Part shown: piece by piece, positions 22,757 to 31,728 of the stretch
How positions within the stretch are numbered: position 1 is the stretch's first letter
Layout of the letters: each line of letters starts with the position of its first letter
Assembly (NCBI GenBank): GCA_016703005.1
Contig: JADJCX010000017.1
Location: forward strand, 1 to 64,000
Length of the DNA stretch: 64,000 nt
Direction of reading: 5' to 3'
Origin: Flavobacteriales bacterium
GTDB lineage: Bacteria; Bacteroidota; Bacteroidia; Flavobacteriales_F; PHOS-HE28
Program-made: the position numbers and the translations under genes
The notes under the pieces: generated by a model
What the model was told of the DNA's origin: nothing
The model's database searches: none
Seen by the model: only the letters and a program-made list of their open reading frames with translations

Positions 22757-23649
22757 ATGCGGTCGAGCACGTAGGCCAGTTGTACCAAGGGAAGATGCAG
22801 GAAGCTGGCGAACATCAACCGGCGAGCGTCCTTCTTATCGTGTGTGCGGAAGAGTTTAACGGCGGGCACAACCATGAGCAGACCAGCGGCCACCGCTACG
22901 ACCATGCTGGCCACGCCACTAAAGCCGAAGAACCAAGGAAGCATGCCGGCCGGTACCACCAGCAATGCACTGAAGAGGATCCAAACGGTCGTTCGCGCAT
23001 CGCGACCACCTTTGGAGGGCAACAATCGGAAACCCGCCTTTGCGTAGTCTTCATCAAGTACCCAAGCGATGGCCCAAAAATGGGGGAACTGCCAAACGAA
23101 CTGCACCAGGAATTGCAGGCCGGGACCCAGCCCGAAATGACCCTGCGCGGCAACAAAACCGAGCATGGGGGGAATGGCACCGGGCAACGCGCCCACGAAC
23201 ACCGCCCAAGGGCTGTAGCGCTTGAGCGGGGTGTAAAGGGCGGCATACATGAACAAGGCCAACAACCCCAGGATGCCGCTAAGGGACCCGAACACCAGCC
23301 AGAGCGTTGCAACACCCGTTGCCCCGGCCAGCAGAGCGATCACGGTGGCTTCTCGGGATGTCAGCGTGCCGCGCACCAAAGGGCGTTCACTGGTGCGGGA
23401 CATCAAAGCGTCCTGCTCCTGCTCGATCACTTGGTTCAACGCGTTGCTCGCCCCGGTGACCAAGAATCCGGACAATGAGAGCAGGAATAGACCGGACCAA
23501 GAGAACGCGCCTTGTGGCACACCCATCAAATAACCGAGCGCTGCGCTGAAAACCACCAGTGACGCCAGCCTGAGCTTGAAGAGCGCCGCGACTTCGCGAA
23601 GCTTTACGGCAAACGGAACGGCGACGGTTGCGGTAGGGGTCCTTTCCAA
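22753..23649 (-). CDS. ctaB: Protoheme IX farnesyltransferase (haem O synthase)
   Basis: UbiA-superfamily prenyltransferase that attaches a farnesyl group to haem B, making haem O for aa3-type oxidases. The first aspartate-rich motif is seen as NALNQVIEQEQDALMSRTSERPL (N-x3-D-x4-D region) and the second as YTPLKRYSPWAVFVGALPGAIPP; eight to nine membrane helices follow. I chose TTG 23649 as start (MERTPTATVAVPFAVKLREVAALFKLR), giving about 298 aa, the normal size. An ATG at 23757 would add 36 unlikely residues and overlap the divergent gene. A TATTTTCG element lies 8 bp upstream of the TTG. First gene of the operon. Confidence 0.9.
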   Translation of the reverse strand: MERTPTATVAVPFAVKLREVAALFKLRLASLVVFSAALGYLMGVPQGAFSWSGLFLLSLSGFLVTGASNALNQVIEQEQDALMSRTSERPLVRGTLTSREATVIALLAGATGVATLWLVFGSLSGILGLLALFMYAALYTPLKRYSPWAVFVGALPGAIPPMLGFVAAQGHFGLGPGLQFLVQFVWQFPHFWAIAWVLDEDYAKAGFRLLPSKGGRDARTTVWILFSALLVVPAGMLPWFFGFSGVASMVVAVAAGLLMVVPAVKLFRTHDKKDARRLMFASFLHLPLVQLAYVLDRI

Positions 23650-23656
23650 AGCGCGG

Positions 23657-23664
23657 CGAAAATA
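23657..23664 (-). promoter_or_regulatory. Putative -7 element TATTTTCG for ctaB
   Basis: On the minus strand, TAnnTTCG ending 7-8 bases before the TTG start of ctaB. It supports the TTG start and implies a leaderless transcript. The same element form recurs at 15666, 23718, 41208 and 44707. Confidence 0.4.
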
Positions 23665-23717
23665 TCCGCTGGGACCATGTGACCCATCAACGGTTTTCAA
23701 CCGGCGTGGTGAGCATC

Positions 23718-23725
23718 TACTTTCG
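23718..23725 (+). promoter_or_regulatory. Putative -7 element TACTTTCG
   Basis: TAnnTTCG 31 bp upstream of the ATG of the 36-aa membrane protein at 23756; identical octamer to 44707-44714. Together with the ctaB element it forms a short divergent promoter region. Confidence 0.4.
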
Positions 23726-23755
23726 TCGGCCCGTATCGAGGTTGGGGCCGCGTCC

Positions 23756-23866
23756 ATGAAGGAACTGAAGCAATTCTGGAAACAGTACTCACCCTATTTC
23801 CTGGATATTTGGCAGTACTTGGTGATCCTGCTCGTCGTGATCATAGCGGCCATTGTCATCCTTTGA
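23756..23866 (+). CDS. 36-aa single-helix membrane protein
   Basis: MKELKQFWKQYSPYFLDIWQ followed by a hydrophobic helix (YLVILLVVIIAAIVIL) and stop. The amphipathic aromatic N-terminus plus one membrane span is a common plan of small oxidase-associated or stress peptides. It is divergent from ctaB, has its own putative promoter and is followed by a clear terminator, all arguing that it is expressed. Its partner is unknown; association with the terminal oxidase is speculation from position. Confidence 0.6.
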   Translation: MKELKQFWKQYSPYFLDIWQYLVILLVVIIAAIVIL

Positions 23867-23887
23867 TCCGTTCGGTCGGGCCAAAAA

Positions 23888-23921
23888 ATGAACAGCCCTG
23901 GCAAATGCGCAGGCTGTTCAT
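23888..23921. terminator. Hairpin terminator between convergent genes
   Basis: ATGAACAGCC ... GGCTGTTCAT, 10-bp perfect stem with a 14-base loop, in the 70-bp space between the 36-aa gene and the convergent gene ending at 23940. Flanked by an A run on the left (AAAAAA), so it fits termination from the minus strand best. Confidence 0.65.
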
Positions 23922-23939
23922 CAAAGGGTCTTGTGGCAC

Positions 23940-24908
23940 CTAGCGAGTGGTGCGTCGCTTACCGCCGCCACCACCGGTGTTGCGCGGCGGGGTGGATTTG
24001 CCCGGTTGGCTCGGCTTCGTTCGCGGTTGCGTGACTTTACCTGGCTTTGCTGTCGGCTTCGCTTTGTCTGTTTTGCGCTGCCCGGGTTTTGCTTGTTCGT
24101 TCACCATCGGCTTGCTCCGGGGCGCTTCGCCAGCAATGCGCTGTTCCTTGGGTATTACGCGTTGCTGCTTTCGAACGGCAACGTTGCGTTGGACCATGAC
24201 GGATGCGTTGCGATGACGGCCGTATAGCGCGTAGGCGCCCCCCACATGACAGACATTCGTGGAGTGGTACCACCCGTGAGAATGGGCGTGGTAGTGGTGG
24301 AAGTGCCCCCAATGCATACAATACCATGGCGACCACCAACCTGGGTAGTAGCCCCAGTACCATGGCGAGATCCATACGTTGAACGAGGGTCCGTAACACC
24401 ATTGCACGCAAGGCCAAGCCCAAACGTTCACGGTGATATATGCACCGAGGTCATCGGGGGCGGAGGGGCCACGCGGACCCTTGGTGCCCTCGGTTTCCGA
24501 ATAAGGTTCAACGATCCTTTCAGGCCCGTACAGGTCTTCGTCGCCCCGGATCTGCACGAGAGCGTTCGCATCACCAGTTTTTTCCAGCTCGATGACGGCC
24601 ACGTCCTGAGCCTCTTCTTTGCTCACCGCCACTTGCATCACAATGGCAAACGCATTGTTCTCTTTGTGGCTTTCAACGCGTATGTAGTCAACCTTGCCAT
24701 CGTCGTCCAGGTCAAGATTGTTCACATGGTTGGCTTCGTCGTTCAGCGATTTTTCGAAATCCTCAAGGTTGCTTGACTTTTTGAACAGGTCCAAGGCGCC
24801 CTCCAAGCTGAAGTGGTCGCCGGGTAGGCCGGTGCTATCGGCAGGTACCGTTGAGGCGCTTACGACCGCCGAAGCAAAGAGCGCTGAAAGCAAGGTTCGG
24901 GTTCTCAT
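23940..24908 (-). CDS. Exported W/Y/H-rich protein
   Basis: 322 aa from ATG 24908 (MRTRTLLSALFASAVVSASTVPA), signal peptide cleaved near residue 20. Residues 20-150 are an acidic domain with a calcium-like loop (NLDLDDDGKVDYIRV) and PYSETEG. Residues 155-235 form a tryptophan/tyrosine/histidine-rich segment (VWAWPCVQWCYGPSFNVW, WGYYPGWWSPWYCMHWGHF, HYHAHSHGWYH). The C-terminal 90 residues are Lys/Pro/Gly/Thr-rich and disordered. This three-part plan is widespread in Bacteroidota without known function; the His/Cys-rich segment could bind metal. Confidence 0.7.
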   Translation of the reverse strand: MRTRTLLSALFASAVVSASTVPADSTGLPGDHFSLEGALDLFKKSSNLEDFEKSLNDEANHVNNLDLDDDGKVDYIRVESHKENNAFAIVMQVAVSKEEAQDVAVIELEKTGDANALVQIRGDEDLYGPERIVEPYSETEGTKGPRGPSAPDDLGAYITVNVWAWPCVQWCYGPSFNVWISPWYWGYYPGWWSPWYCMHWGHFHHYHAHSHGWYHSTNVCHVGGAYALYGRHRNASVMVQRNVAVRKQQRVIPKEQRIAGEAPRSKPMVNEQAKPGQRKTDKAKPTAKPGKVTQPRTKPSQPGKSTPPRNTGGGGGKRRTTR

Positions 24909-24975
24909 GTTATGTCGAGTTGAAGTTCGGACTACCATGATCGTGCCGGGTTTGATCCGGTGTGCCAGAAATGAA

Positions 24976-25003
24976 ATGCCCTGCACCATTCGGTGCAGGG
25001 CAT
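24976..25003. terminator. Hairpin terminator after the large T9SS gene
   Basis: ATGCCCTGCACC - ATTC - GGTGCAGGGCAT, a perfect 12-bp stem with a 4-base loop, 22 bp after the stop of the 25026-28760 gene. On the minus strand it is followed by TTTCATTTCT. Confidence 0.75.
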
Positions 25004-25025
25004 CCACCCTTCACAGGTCGAGAAC

Positions 25026-28000
25026 TTACTCAAGTATCAGCTTGCCGCTGACCGATCGATCCGCCCGGGTCACTCTATAGAAATACATGCCCATGGGCTG
25101 CCCGGAAGCATCCCATTGCATCAGGAGATCCCCACCTGGCAGCATTTCTCCATCATACAAGCGCGTTACCAACACCCCTGTCATGCTGAAGACCTCAACT
25201 GTCGTATGTGCAGCTTCATCCATGGCATGGATGGCCAACGTGGTCACCCCATTGAACGGATTAGGGAATGCCGTGACGCGGATATCCTCGAGAAGGACCT
25301 CTTCCTCGATCTCCAGTTTTGGCACTCCGTTGCAGAGCAGGTAACCGGCCGCTTCCGTTCCACCTTCGTATCCATTGTTAATGGTGCTGATCGCAGTGTG
25401 CAGTTGCGCCAGCGTGTAGCTCGAAGTGCAACCACCAATGCGCTTGTCCGCTTCAGTGGCCAAGGCTGCAACGGTCATCCCGGCGAAGGGACCACTGCCG
25501 ATCACCATGTCCTTCAGGGCGAGTTGGCTCGTGCTGAACCAAGGGTTGTACGCGTCGAACTTCAATGTCAACTTCAATGCGACAAGTTCACCGGCGAGGG
25601 CATTCGAATACCCTGAGCCGGGGTTGGTAAGCGTACCCGCCGGCAGCGCAGCGACGGCGCCAGTGGAAGGCAGGAATGCCGAAACTGCTGCAGCCGTGGT
25701 AAGCTTCAACTTGTTGCTTCCACAGCCGATGGTCAGGTAGTCCGGTGAGGTGTACAACCATCCGAAATAGGCCGTCATGTAGGCGGCTGGGTTTGTACTG
25801 CCGTTACTCGTTGCCCCCCATGTAGCCTGTGATTCCGTGCGCAGGCCATCGCAAATGGTGGTGCCGACCGGTGGGGTATACGTGGCCGTGGCGGAACTGC
25901 CACAGCCGTTGGAAGACATAACCGTTACCGCGTATGTGCCCGCCGAGCTGACCGTGGCCGTAGCTGTGGTTTGCACCGGGTTCGTCGTCCAGCTGTAAGT
26001 ATAAGGTGATGGCGCAACACTTGCAGCCGCCGTAATGGTCCCTGCAGCTGTATTGGTGGTGCACACGACCACCGGCAACGGTTTCGCAGTGACCGTAACA
26101 GCCGCAGATGTGTTCGAGCACCCACCACTGGTGATCGTTACGGTATGACTGCCGGAGGTTGAAGCAACGTACGTACTACCGGTTGCACCCGTTATTGTTG
26201 TTCCGTTGCGTTTCCACACGTACGTGTACCCGACGCCCGTGTTCGCGCTGAGCGTTACGCTTCCGCCAGCGCAGAACGTAGTGCTGCCACCTGCAGTAAC
26301 CGTGGCCGTAACAGTTGTGGGCGTTCCCACGCATTGGCAGTTAGCGCTCCACTTATCATTGATCGTGCAGGCGTTGCCGTCGTTGCAGTTAGCACCGGGC
26401 ACGGCAGGGCCACCGACGACTCCTTGGCAGTCGACCGGGGCGCTTGCAGAGGGCACGTAGTTCACCGATGCGATCTGACTGCAACCGTTCGCGGCGGTAA
26501 CACCAACAGTATAGGTGCCTGCTGCACTCACAGTCGCGGTGGCGGTAGTTTGGATCGGGTTCGTGGTCCATGCATATACATAGGGACCCGGTGGGCCCGA
26601 AATTGTTGCCGTAACCGTTCCAGCGGTTCCGTTCGCCGTGCATACGATGGTGGGCAATGCGTTCACCGTTACCGTTGTGCCTGGTGACGTTACAGCGCAG
26701 CCGTTCCTGGTCACCGTAACCGTGTGACTTCCGGAGGTGTTGGAGTTGTATGTGCTTGCCGTTGCTCCGGCTATCACCGTACCGTTCCGGCTCCACGTGT
26801 AGGCGTAGCCCGCACCGGTACTGGCATTCAGGTTCACGCTGCCTCCGGTGCAGAATGTTGTGGTTGATGCGGGTGTGATCGTTGCGGTAGGTGAGTTGGC
26901 AACCCCTACGCACTGGCAGTTCGTATTCCAAGTGTCGCTGATCGTGCAGGCGTTGCCATCGTTACAAGCTGCGCCGGGTAGGGCAGTTCCTCCCACCACA
27001 CCTTGGCAATCAGGCGCAGGTGCGCCACCGGCAGCGGTGGAGAACGCCCCCAGCGAAAGGTTGAAAAAGCTTCCGCTCGGGGTGGTCTGCAACTTGATCG
27101 CGCGCACCATGTATTGCGCGCCGGCGACGAACGGGACACCCGCGTTCTGGAAGGTCGTACCGGTGATCATGGTCGTGTTAATGCGGGTGAGGCTGCCATT
27201 GGCGTTGATCCTATCGATGTGATAGCCAAGCACGGTTTCAGCGCTTGCCGTCCAAGCGAAGGAAGCGAGGCCCCCGGCGTTCGCGACCGAGAAGTTCGAA
27301 GGCGGGGCCACCATGCGCGTGCGCAATGTTGGATCACCCATGAGGCCCAAGTGCACGCGGCCGATCGTACCCTGCCATCCGTCGGTCAGCGGTGTGTAGA
27401 GCGCAGTGTTGTTCATGGTGGCGAGCGTGCTGGTGCCGATCGTTTCGCCTAAGCCCATGTGGTGCACGTACCACGCCGGGATGGCGGCGTAGCAATTCAC
27501 CAATGCATCACCGCTGGCCAATGCGGCGCGCAGGAAATTGTTCTTGTTGTCCCAATCGCCGAAATAGCTTCCGAAGGACATGTTGAACACGCTGCCGAGT
27601 GCGACGGTGTTGGCGTAGTCATCCGTGATGGCCACGTTGCTCGCCCCGTTGTAGGTGAGCACGCCACCAACCGTGGCTTGAAGCCCACCGCCGCTGGCGT
27701 AAGACCACAGGTAGCTCTGTCCGTTCACGTAATAGGTGAACGGGAAGCCCGTGCCCGGAGCTGCGGTGACGTTGGCGGCACCGACCATCGTGGAGAAGCC
27801 GCGCCAACCGCTGCCGGCCATCGGGCTGCCAGCCCATTGCAGATTGTCGAAGAGGATCGCCCGTTCCTGTGGCACAAGGCCTTTCACCTTGTAGTTGTGA
27901 AGCTTGATCAGGTAGTTACGCGTCAGTTGGGTCTCGGTTTGGGAGAAGGCCGGCATGTCGTACATGTCCACGCGGCCCACTTGCAGTTCGAGCGCGCTCG

Positions 28001-28760
28001 GGTAATCGCTCTGGTCGAATTTCCCATCACCCGGAACGTTGTTGTTGGCGGTACGCGCGGCACTGGTCACGCTAACGCTGTTGTCTGTCCAGCTACCGTT
28101 CAGTTCGCCGTAATAGCCGTCACAGGGCCATGCACCTTTGTGTTCGCTATGGCCGTCGGGGTTCTGGTTGCCGCTGTACGGCACGGCCAAGTGGCCGACA
28201 ATGAAGAGCGCCCTTACGTTGACGGGGTCGGCATTGTAGTGCGCCTGTACGGTGCTACGAACGGTTGCAACGGATGCGGTCCGGGCGAGATCCGTGCGTA
28301 GCACGGTCCACCCATCGGCCTTCATATCGTTTTGGAGCTGCGTCAACTCAGTGGCCAATGACGATGTGAAGGTGTTATCCACTAGCAGCACGATCTTTCC
28401 ACGATAGTCGGCCGCAGGCACTTCGATACCGGAACACAAATACCCGCTACCGGTGGTGCCGCCTGCCACCCGAACGACCTTGTACTCATAGGCCGTCCCA
28501 ACGGTAACAGCATAGTCGGTGTAGCTGGTCGCAGAGGCTGCGGGCGCAGCAATAGCACTGCTCCAAGCCGTTGCGCTACGCAGCTTGCGATATACCGTGA
28601 TACTGCTCGTATTGGGCAATGTGGTCCATGCCAGCGTGATGCTAGGTGTCGTTTTCTGAACAGTTGCGGATAGAGGCACAGACACGAATTCGCTGCTGCT
28701 CTGGGCAATGCATAAGCTGGCTACGAGAACAGCGAGAACAGTAAGGTGATGACGGAGCAT
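25026..28760 (-). CDS. Large T9SS-secreted surface protein with Ig-like repeats
   Basis: 1244 aa from ATG 28760 (MLRHHLTVLAVLVASLCIAQ, signal peptide). Residues about 30-110 resemble FN3 (SITLAWTTLPNTSSITVYRKL). Residues 120-500 form an enzyme-like domain (GKIVLLVDNTF, RALFIVGHLAVPYSGNQNPDG, ALELQVGRVDMYDMP, GSYFGDWDNKNNFLRAALASG, LMGDPTLRTRMV) that recalls C25-type peptidase domains, but I cannot place a catalytic His-Cys pair. Two copies of a Cys-rich unit (CNDGNACTI-DxW-NCQCVG, about residues 605 and 795), each followed by Ig/PKD-like repeats, then a large helical block and a C-terminal type A sorting domain (VTAFPNPFNGVTTLAIH...MGMYFYRVTRADRSVSGKLIL). Likely surface-exposed. Confidence 0.75.
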   Translation of the reverse strand: MLRHHLTVLAVLVASLCIAQSSSEFVSVPLSATVQKTTPSITLAWTTLPNTSSITVYRKLRSATAWSSAIAAPAASATSYTDYAVTVGTAYEYKVVRVAGGTTGSGYLCSGIEVPAADYRGKIVLLVDNTFTSSLATELTQLQNDMKADGWTVLRTDLARTASVATVRSTVQAHYNADPVNVRALFIVGHLAVPYSGNQNPDGHSEHKGAWPCDGYYGELNGSWTDNSVSVTSAARTANNNVPGDGKFDQSDYPSALELQVGRVDMYDMPAFSQTETQLTRNYLIKLHNYKVKGLVPQERAILFDNLQWAGSPMAGSGWRGFSTMVGAANVTAAPGTGFPFTYYVNGQSYLWSYASGGGLQATVGGVLTYNGASNVAITDDYANTVALGSVFNMSFGSYFGDWDNKNNFLRAALASGDALVNCYAAIPAWYVHHMGLGETIGTSTLATMNNTALYTPLTDGWQGTIGRVHLGLMGDPTLRTRMVAPPSNFSVANAGGLASFAWTASAETVLGYHIDRINANGSLTRINTTMITGTTFQNAGVPFVAGAQYMVRAIKLQTTPSGSFFNLSLGAFSTAAGGAPAPDCQGVVGGTALPGAACNDGNACTISDTWNTNCQCVGVANSPTATITPASTTTFCTGGSVNLNASTGAGYAYTWSRNGTVIAGATASTYNSNTSGSHTVTVTRNGCAVTSPGTTVTVNALPTIVCTANGTAGTVTATISGPPGPYVYAWTTNPIQTTATATVSAAGTYTVGVTAANGCSQIASVNYVPSASAPVDCQGVVGGPAVPGANCNDGNACTINDKWSANCQCVGTPTTVTATVTAGGSTTFCAGGSVTLSANTGVGYTYVWKRNGTTITGATGSTYVASTSGSHTVTITSGGCSNTSAAVTVTAKPLPVVVCTTNTAAGTITAAASVAPSPYTYSWTTNPVQTTATATVSSAGTYAVTVMSSNGCGSSATATYTPPVGTTICDGLRTESQATWGATSNGSTNPAAYMTAYFGWLYTSPDYLTIGCGSNKLKLTTAAAVSAFLPSTGAVAALPAGTLTNPGSGYSNALAGELVALKLTLKFDAYNPWFSTSQLALKDMVIGSGPFAGMTVAALATEADKRIGGCTSSYTLAQLHTAISTINNGYEGGTEAAGYLLCNGVPKLEIEEEVLLEDIRVTAFPNPFNGVTTLAIHAMDEAAHTTVEVFSMTGVLVTRLYDGEMLPGGDLLMQWDASGQPMGMYFYRVTRADRSVSGKLILE

Positions 28761-29046
28761 GGGCAATTGGTTCAGGTTTTCCGGGCCCCAAAAGAAGTCC
28801 ATGGCGCAACGCGAGTAAACCCCCTAAGGTCCTTGATGGACAAGGCTTTTGGCGCTTCTGTCGGGCGGCAATGCCGTTTCATCGGGCGCATATCCGGATC
28901 GGACCGGAGCATGTCCCGCTTCGACGGTTCGGGCAACGATCCGCCGAAGGCACCGATCCATTCCGACGGGAGCCATATGCAGCCCGTCGGAGAACACGTT
29001 TGCGCATTAACAGCTGATCGTTCATTGCGTGGCGCATCTTCGCGGA
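28761..29046. other. Intergenic region upstream of the large T9SS gene
   Basis: About 290 bp. On the minus strand TTCTTTTG about 30 bp before the T9SS start is one mismatch from the -7 consensus. An inverted pair (CCGACGGG ... CCCGTCGG around 28957-28997) could fold. Nothing else identified. Confidence 0.35.
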
Positions 29047-29190
29047 ATGCGCAGGAACGTGTTCCGAGTACTCGCCCGGTTAAACAAGTTGCTGTTGCCG
29101 AAACTGTGGCATCGCGACCTGCGCAAACTGAGCAAGGTTCAGTTGGCCATTGCGGCCTGGCGCTACTTCGTCACCAAGAACGCGCTGTAA
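29047..29190 (+). CDS. 47-aa conserved small basic protein
   Basis: ATG 29047 to TAA 29190: MRRNVFRVLARLNKLLLPKL, then KLSKVQLAIAAWRYFVTKNAL. The pattern LNKLLLP...KLSKxQLAIxxWRYFVTKNAL is one I recall from small flavobacterial proteins of unknown function. Basic and amphipathic, perhaps membrane-associated or ribosome-related. It overlaps no other gene and converges with the SGNH gene with 4 bp between stops. Too short for most gene finders. Confidence 0.6.
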   Translation: MRRNVFRVLARLNKLLLPKLWHRDLRKLSKVQLAIAAWRYFVTKNAL

Positions 29191-29194
29191 GAAT

Positions 29195-30106
29195 TCACTG
29201 CATCAAGGCGTCGACCAGCTTGCGTTGTGCTTCAACGGTCAGATGCAGCGGATCGCGATAATTATTGCGGTCGGCGCTGATCGGGTTGCCAAGAGTGTCG
29301 AGGTCGACGTACGTGGCAATGCTACCTAAGCGCTCGCGGTACCCCGCTTGTAGCGGGTCCAGACCTGCTGCTGAACGGATCCCATGCAGTTCATGGTAAG
29401 CTGGCCACTCTATCAGTAGCAGTTCGGTCCCGCGCAGGCGGCAGTGGCGTGCGATCGACTCAAGTCGCGCATAGAACGAAGTGTCCATGATGAAGTTGGT
29501 CGCCGCCTCGGTCTCCATATCAACGACGTTGTTCCAGTGATCGGGTGCCAGCACATCGTATTGAACGGACTCCGGTGACCAAAATGCTTTCAACGCCAGT
29601 GCCGTGGCTGCAAGCACGCGTCTGTTGCTCACATAGAGGCCCGGGGTGCTTTCCACTGCGAATGGTTCGCTGTAGAGATCATAGTCTTGACCCGCCGCCA
29701 TGTTGCGGAAGCTCACTTGCAGCCAAACTGTTCCGGGCGAGGCAATGCTGTCGATGTAGCCGAACACATCCGCCGCTGTGCGGTGGTTCCCGCCCGGCAC
29801 CCCGAAGTTGTACCAAGGTTTACCCGTGACTTTCGCCAAGTGTTCCAAGTCGAAGTAGGAGAGGCGTGAATCGCCGATGAGGACATTGGGGACCGGTGTG
29901 CGGCGGTACTCCTTCATCTTCCACATCAGGTTACTGAAGGCCATGGTGCGGCCATCGTGGTTCAGGTTCTTCAGCTTCACAGCATCATCAACCACGTGCG
30001 ACCAGTTGAAGTAATTGTAGGGATCCACGACAACCACCACGCCGAACACGAAGGAGAATGGCGCGCTGATGAGCGCAAGTCGGAGGAAGAATTTGCGCAG
30101 GCCCAT
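29195..30106 (-). CDS. SGNH-like O-acetylation partner of MBOAT
   Basis: 303 aa from ATG 30106 (MGLRKFFLRLALISAPFSFVFGVVVVV, membrane anchor). Catalytic signatures of the SGNH/AlgJ-DltD type: VLIGDSRLSYFD (GDS, about residue 80) and NYRDPLHLT near the C-terminus (D-x-x-H). Such proteins transfer acetyl groups in the periplasm, or accept them from the MBOAT membrane protein, onto polysaccharide. The start codon overlaps the MBOAT stop by one base (TAATG), so the two are made together. Confidence 0.8.
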   Translation of the reverse strand: MGLRKFFLRLALISAPFSFVFGVVVVVDPYNYFNWSHVVDDAVKLKNLNHDGRTMAFSNLMWKMKEYRRTPVPNVLIGDSRLSYFDLEHLAKVTGKPWYNFGVPGGNHRTAADVFGYIDSIASPGTVWLQVSFRNMAAGQDYDLYSEPFAVESTPGLYVSNRRVLAATALALKAFWSPESVQYDVLAPDHWNNVVDMETEAATNFIMDTSFYARLESIARHCRLRGTELLLIEWPAYHELHGIRSAAGLDPLQAGYRERLGSIATYVDLDTLGNPISADRNNYRDPLHLTVEAQRKLVDALMQ

Positions 30107-31575
30107 TAGAACTGGAAGTAGATGAACTGTGCAGTGTGGTAGTAGCTGCCCAGGAAAATGCAGAAGGCCACAATGCCCGCGTATACGGCATACCGTTTCA
30201 TGGGCGACCACGAGGCAAGGCGCAATGTCATGGATCTGCGATCGTGCATGCGCTGCACCAATTCCATGATCGCGATGCCGAGCAAGGCCACGTACATTTC
30301 ATTGGCGGAAGAGCCGACCATCGGGGCCCAGAACGTGAGCGCATCGCTTGTGAGGAAGCCGCCGAGGTTGGTGAACAAATGCGTTACGATGTACCATGCA
30401 TTGGTCATGGTGTCGGCACGGAAGAAGATCCATGCGAACGCTACCAAGAGAAGTGTGGTGCTCGTTTGCACCGCATTGTTCAACCACGTAGCCTTTCCTA
30501 GCCCCAGCGCAGCACCCAACTTGCCTCGCGCATTCGCCGTTACTACCGCGAATACGAGGTAGAAACCATGGAGCCCCCCCCACGCGATGTAGGTCCAGTT
30601 CGCTCCATGCCATAGCCCGCTCAGCAGGAAGGTGATCATGAGGTTGTAGTACCACCGCCATTTCACAACGCGATTGCCACCCAAGCTGATGTATACATAA
30701 TCGCGGAACCAGCTGCTGAGACTGATGTGCCAGCGCCGCCAGAATTCGCTGATGTTGGTGCTGTAGTATGGTGTACGGAAGTTCCGCATGAGGTCGATGC
30801 CCAGTGTTCGTGCAGCGCCGAGCGCTATGTCGCTATAGCCGCTGAAGTCGCAGTAGATCTGTATGGTGAAGAAGATGGTGGCGAGTATCAGCGCCGGGCC
30901 ATCGTGGGCTTGTGGATCGTCGTATACATGATTCACCATGGCGGCAACGCGATCGGCGATCACCAGCTTCTTGAAGAATCCCCACGCCATCAACTTCAAA
31001 CCGCTTGTTACAGTCTTGTAGTCAAAATCGAACTTTAAGTGGAGTTGGCGCAGCAGGTTGTCGGGCCGCTCGATCGGCCCGGCCACCAACTGCGGATAGA
31101 ACATCACGTAGAGCGAGAAGAGGCCAAGGTGTCGTTCGGCCGGCTGGTTGCCACGGTATACTTCAATAGTGTAGCTCAATGACTGGAACGTGTGGAAGGA
31201 CAGCCCGATGGGGAGGATGATCCCGAGGTCGGGAACACTGTAATCCAAGTACCCGAACGAATGGACCAGATCTTCCCAGTTGTCGGTAAGGAAGCCGTAG
31301 TACTTGAAGATGGCGAGCACCCCGACATTGGCGATGATGCTGGCGATCAACCAGCGTTTGCGCGTGGCGCCGGTGCTCCCGGCGATCAAGATGCCTGCGG
31401 CGTAGTCAACGGCGATCGTGAAGGCGAGGATGAGGATGTACACCGGCACGAAGGCCATGTAGAACCAGCAGCTCGCAGCCAACAGCATGGGCCAGCGGTA
31501 GCGGTAGGGCAACACGTAGTACAGTGTTGTCACCAGCACGAAGAAGAACAGGAACTGGATCGAATTGAAGATCAT
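30106..31575 (-). CDS. MBOAT family O-acyltransferase
   Basis: 489 aa with about eleven membrane helices, opening MIFNSIQFLFFFVLVTTLYYVLPYRYRWPMLLAASCWFYMAF. The family core is present: PIGLSFHTFQSLSYTIEVYRG, YPQLVAGPIERP, FWRRWHISLSSWFRDYVYISLGGNR and FLLSGLWHGANWTYIAWGGLHG with the catalytic histidine (LWHGANW). It is a DltB/AlgI-type acyl channel that passes acetyl groups across the membrane to the SGNH partner encoded downstream. Target glycan unknown. Confidence 0.9.
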   Translation of the reverse strand: MIFNSIQFLFFFVLVTTLYYVLPYRYRWPMLLAASCWFYMAFVPVYILILAFTIAVDYAAGILIAGSTGATRKRWLIASIIANVGVLAIFKYYGFLTDNWEDLVHSFGYLDYSVPDLGIILPIGLSFHTFQSLSYTIEVYRGNQPAERHLGLFSLYVMFYPQLVAGPIERPDNLLRQLHLKFDFDYKTVTSGLKLMAWGFFKKLVIADRVAAMVNHVYDDPQAHDGPALILATIFFTIQIYCDFSGYSDIALGAARTLGIDLMRNFRTPYYSTNISEFWRRWHISLSSWFRDYVYISLGGNRVVKWRWYYNLMITFLLSGLWHGANWTYIAWGGLHGFYLVFAVVTANARGKLGAALGLGKATWLNNAVQTSTTLLLVAFAWIFFRADTMTNAWYIVTHLFTNLGGFLTSDALTFWAPMVGSSANEMYVALLGIAIMELVQRMHDRRSMTLRLASWSPMKRYAVYAGIVAFCIFLGSYYHTAQFIYFQF

Positions 31576-31728
31576 GCGGGGAACTGCTGCCCGGGCGGCG
31601 GCCTGCTAAGCTGCGCTTTCCTGACGGGTTGCAAGATCCGTCGGCGCCAGCTCACAAGTGGGCGACAGGTCCTGTGGTTTTCAGCCCACCCGGGTTGATG
31701 GAACTTCCCCTTGGGCCGAACGATAGAT

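Noticed and set aside
22753..23757. ctaB starting at ATG 23757
   Set aside because: It would add 36 arginine/serine-rich residues and overlap the divergent gene's start; TTG 23649 gives the normal length and has a promoter element just upstream.
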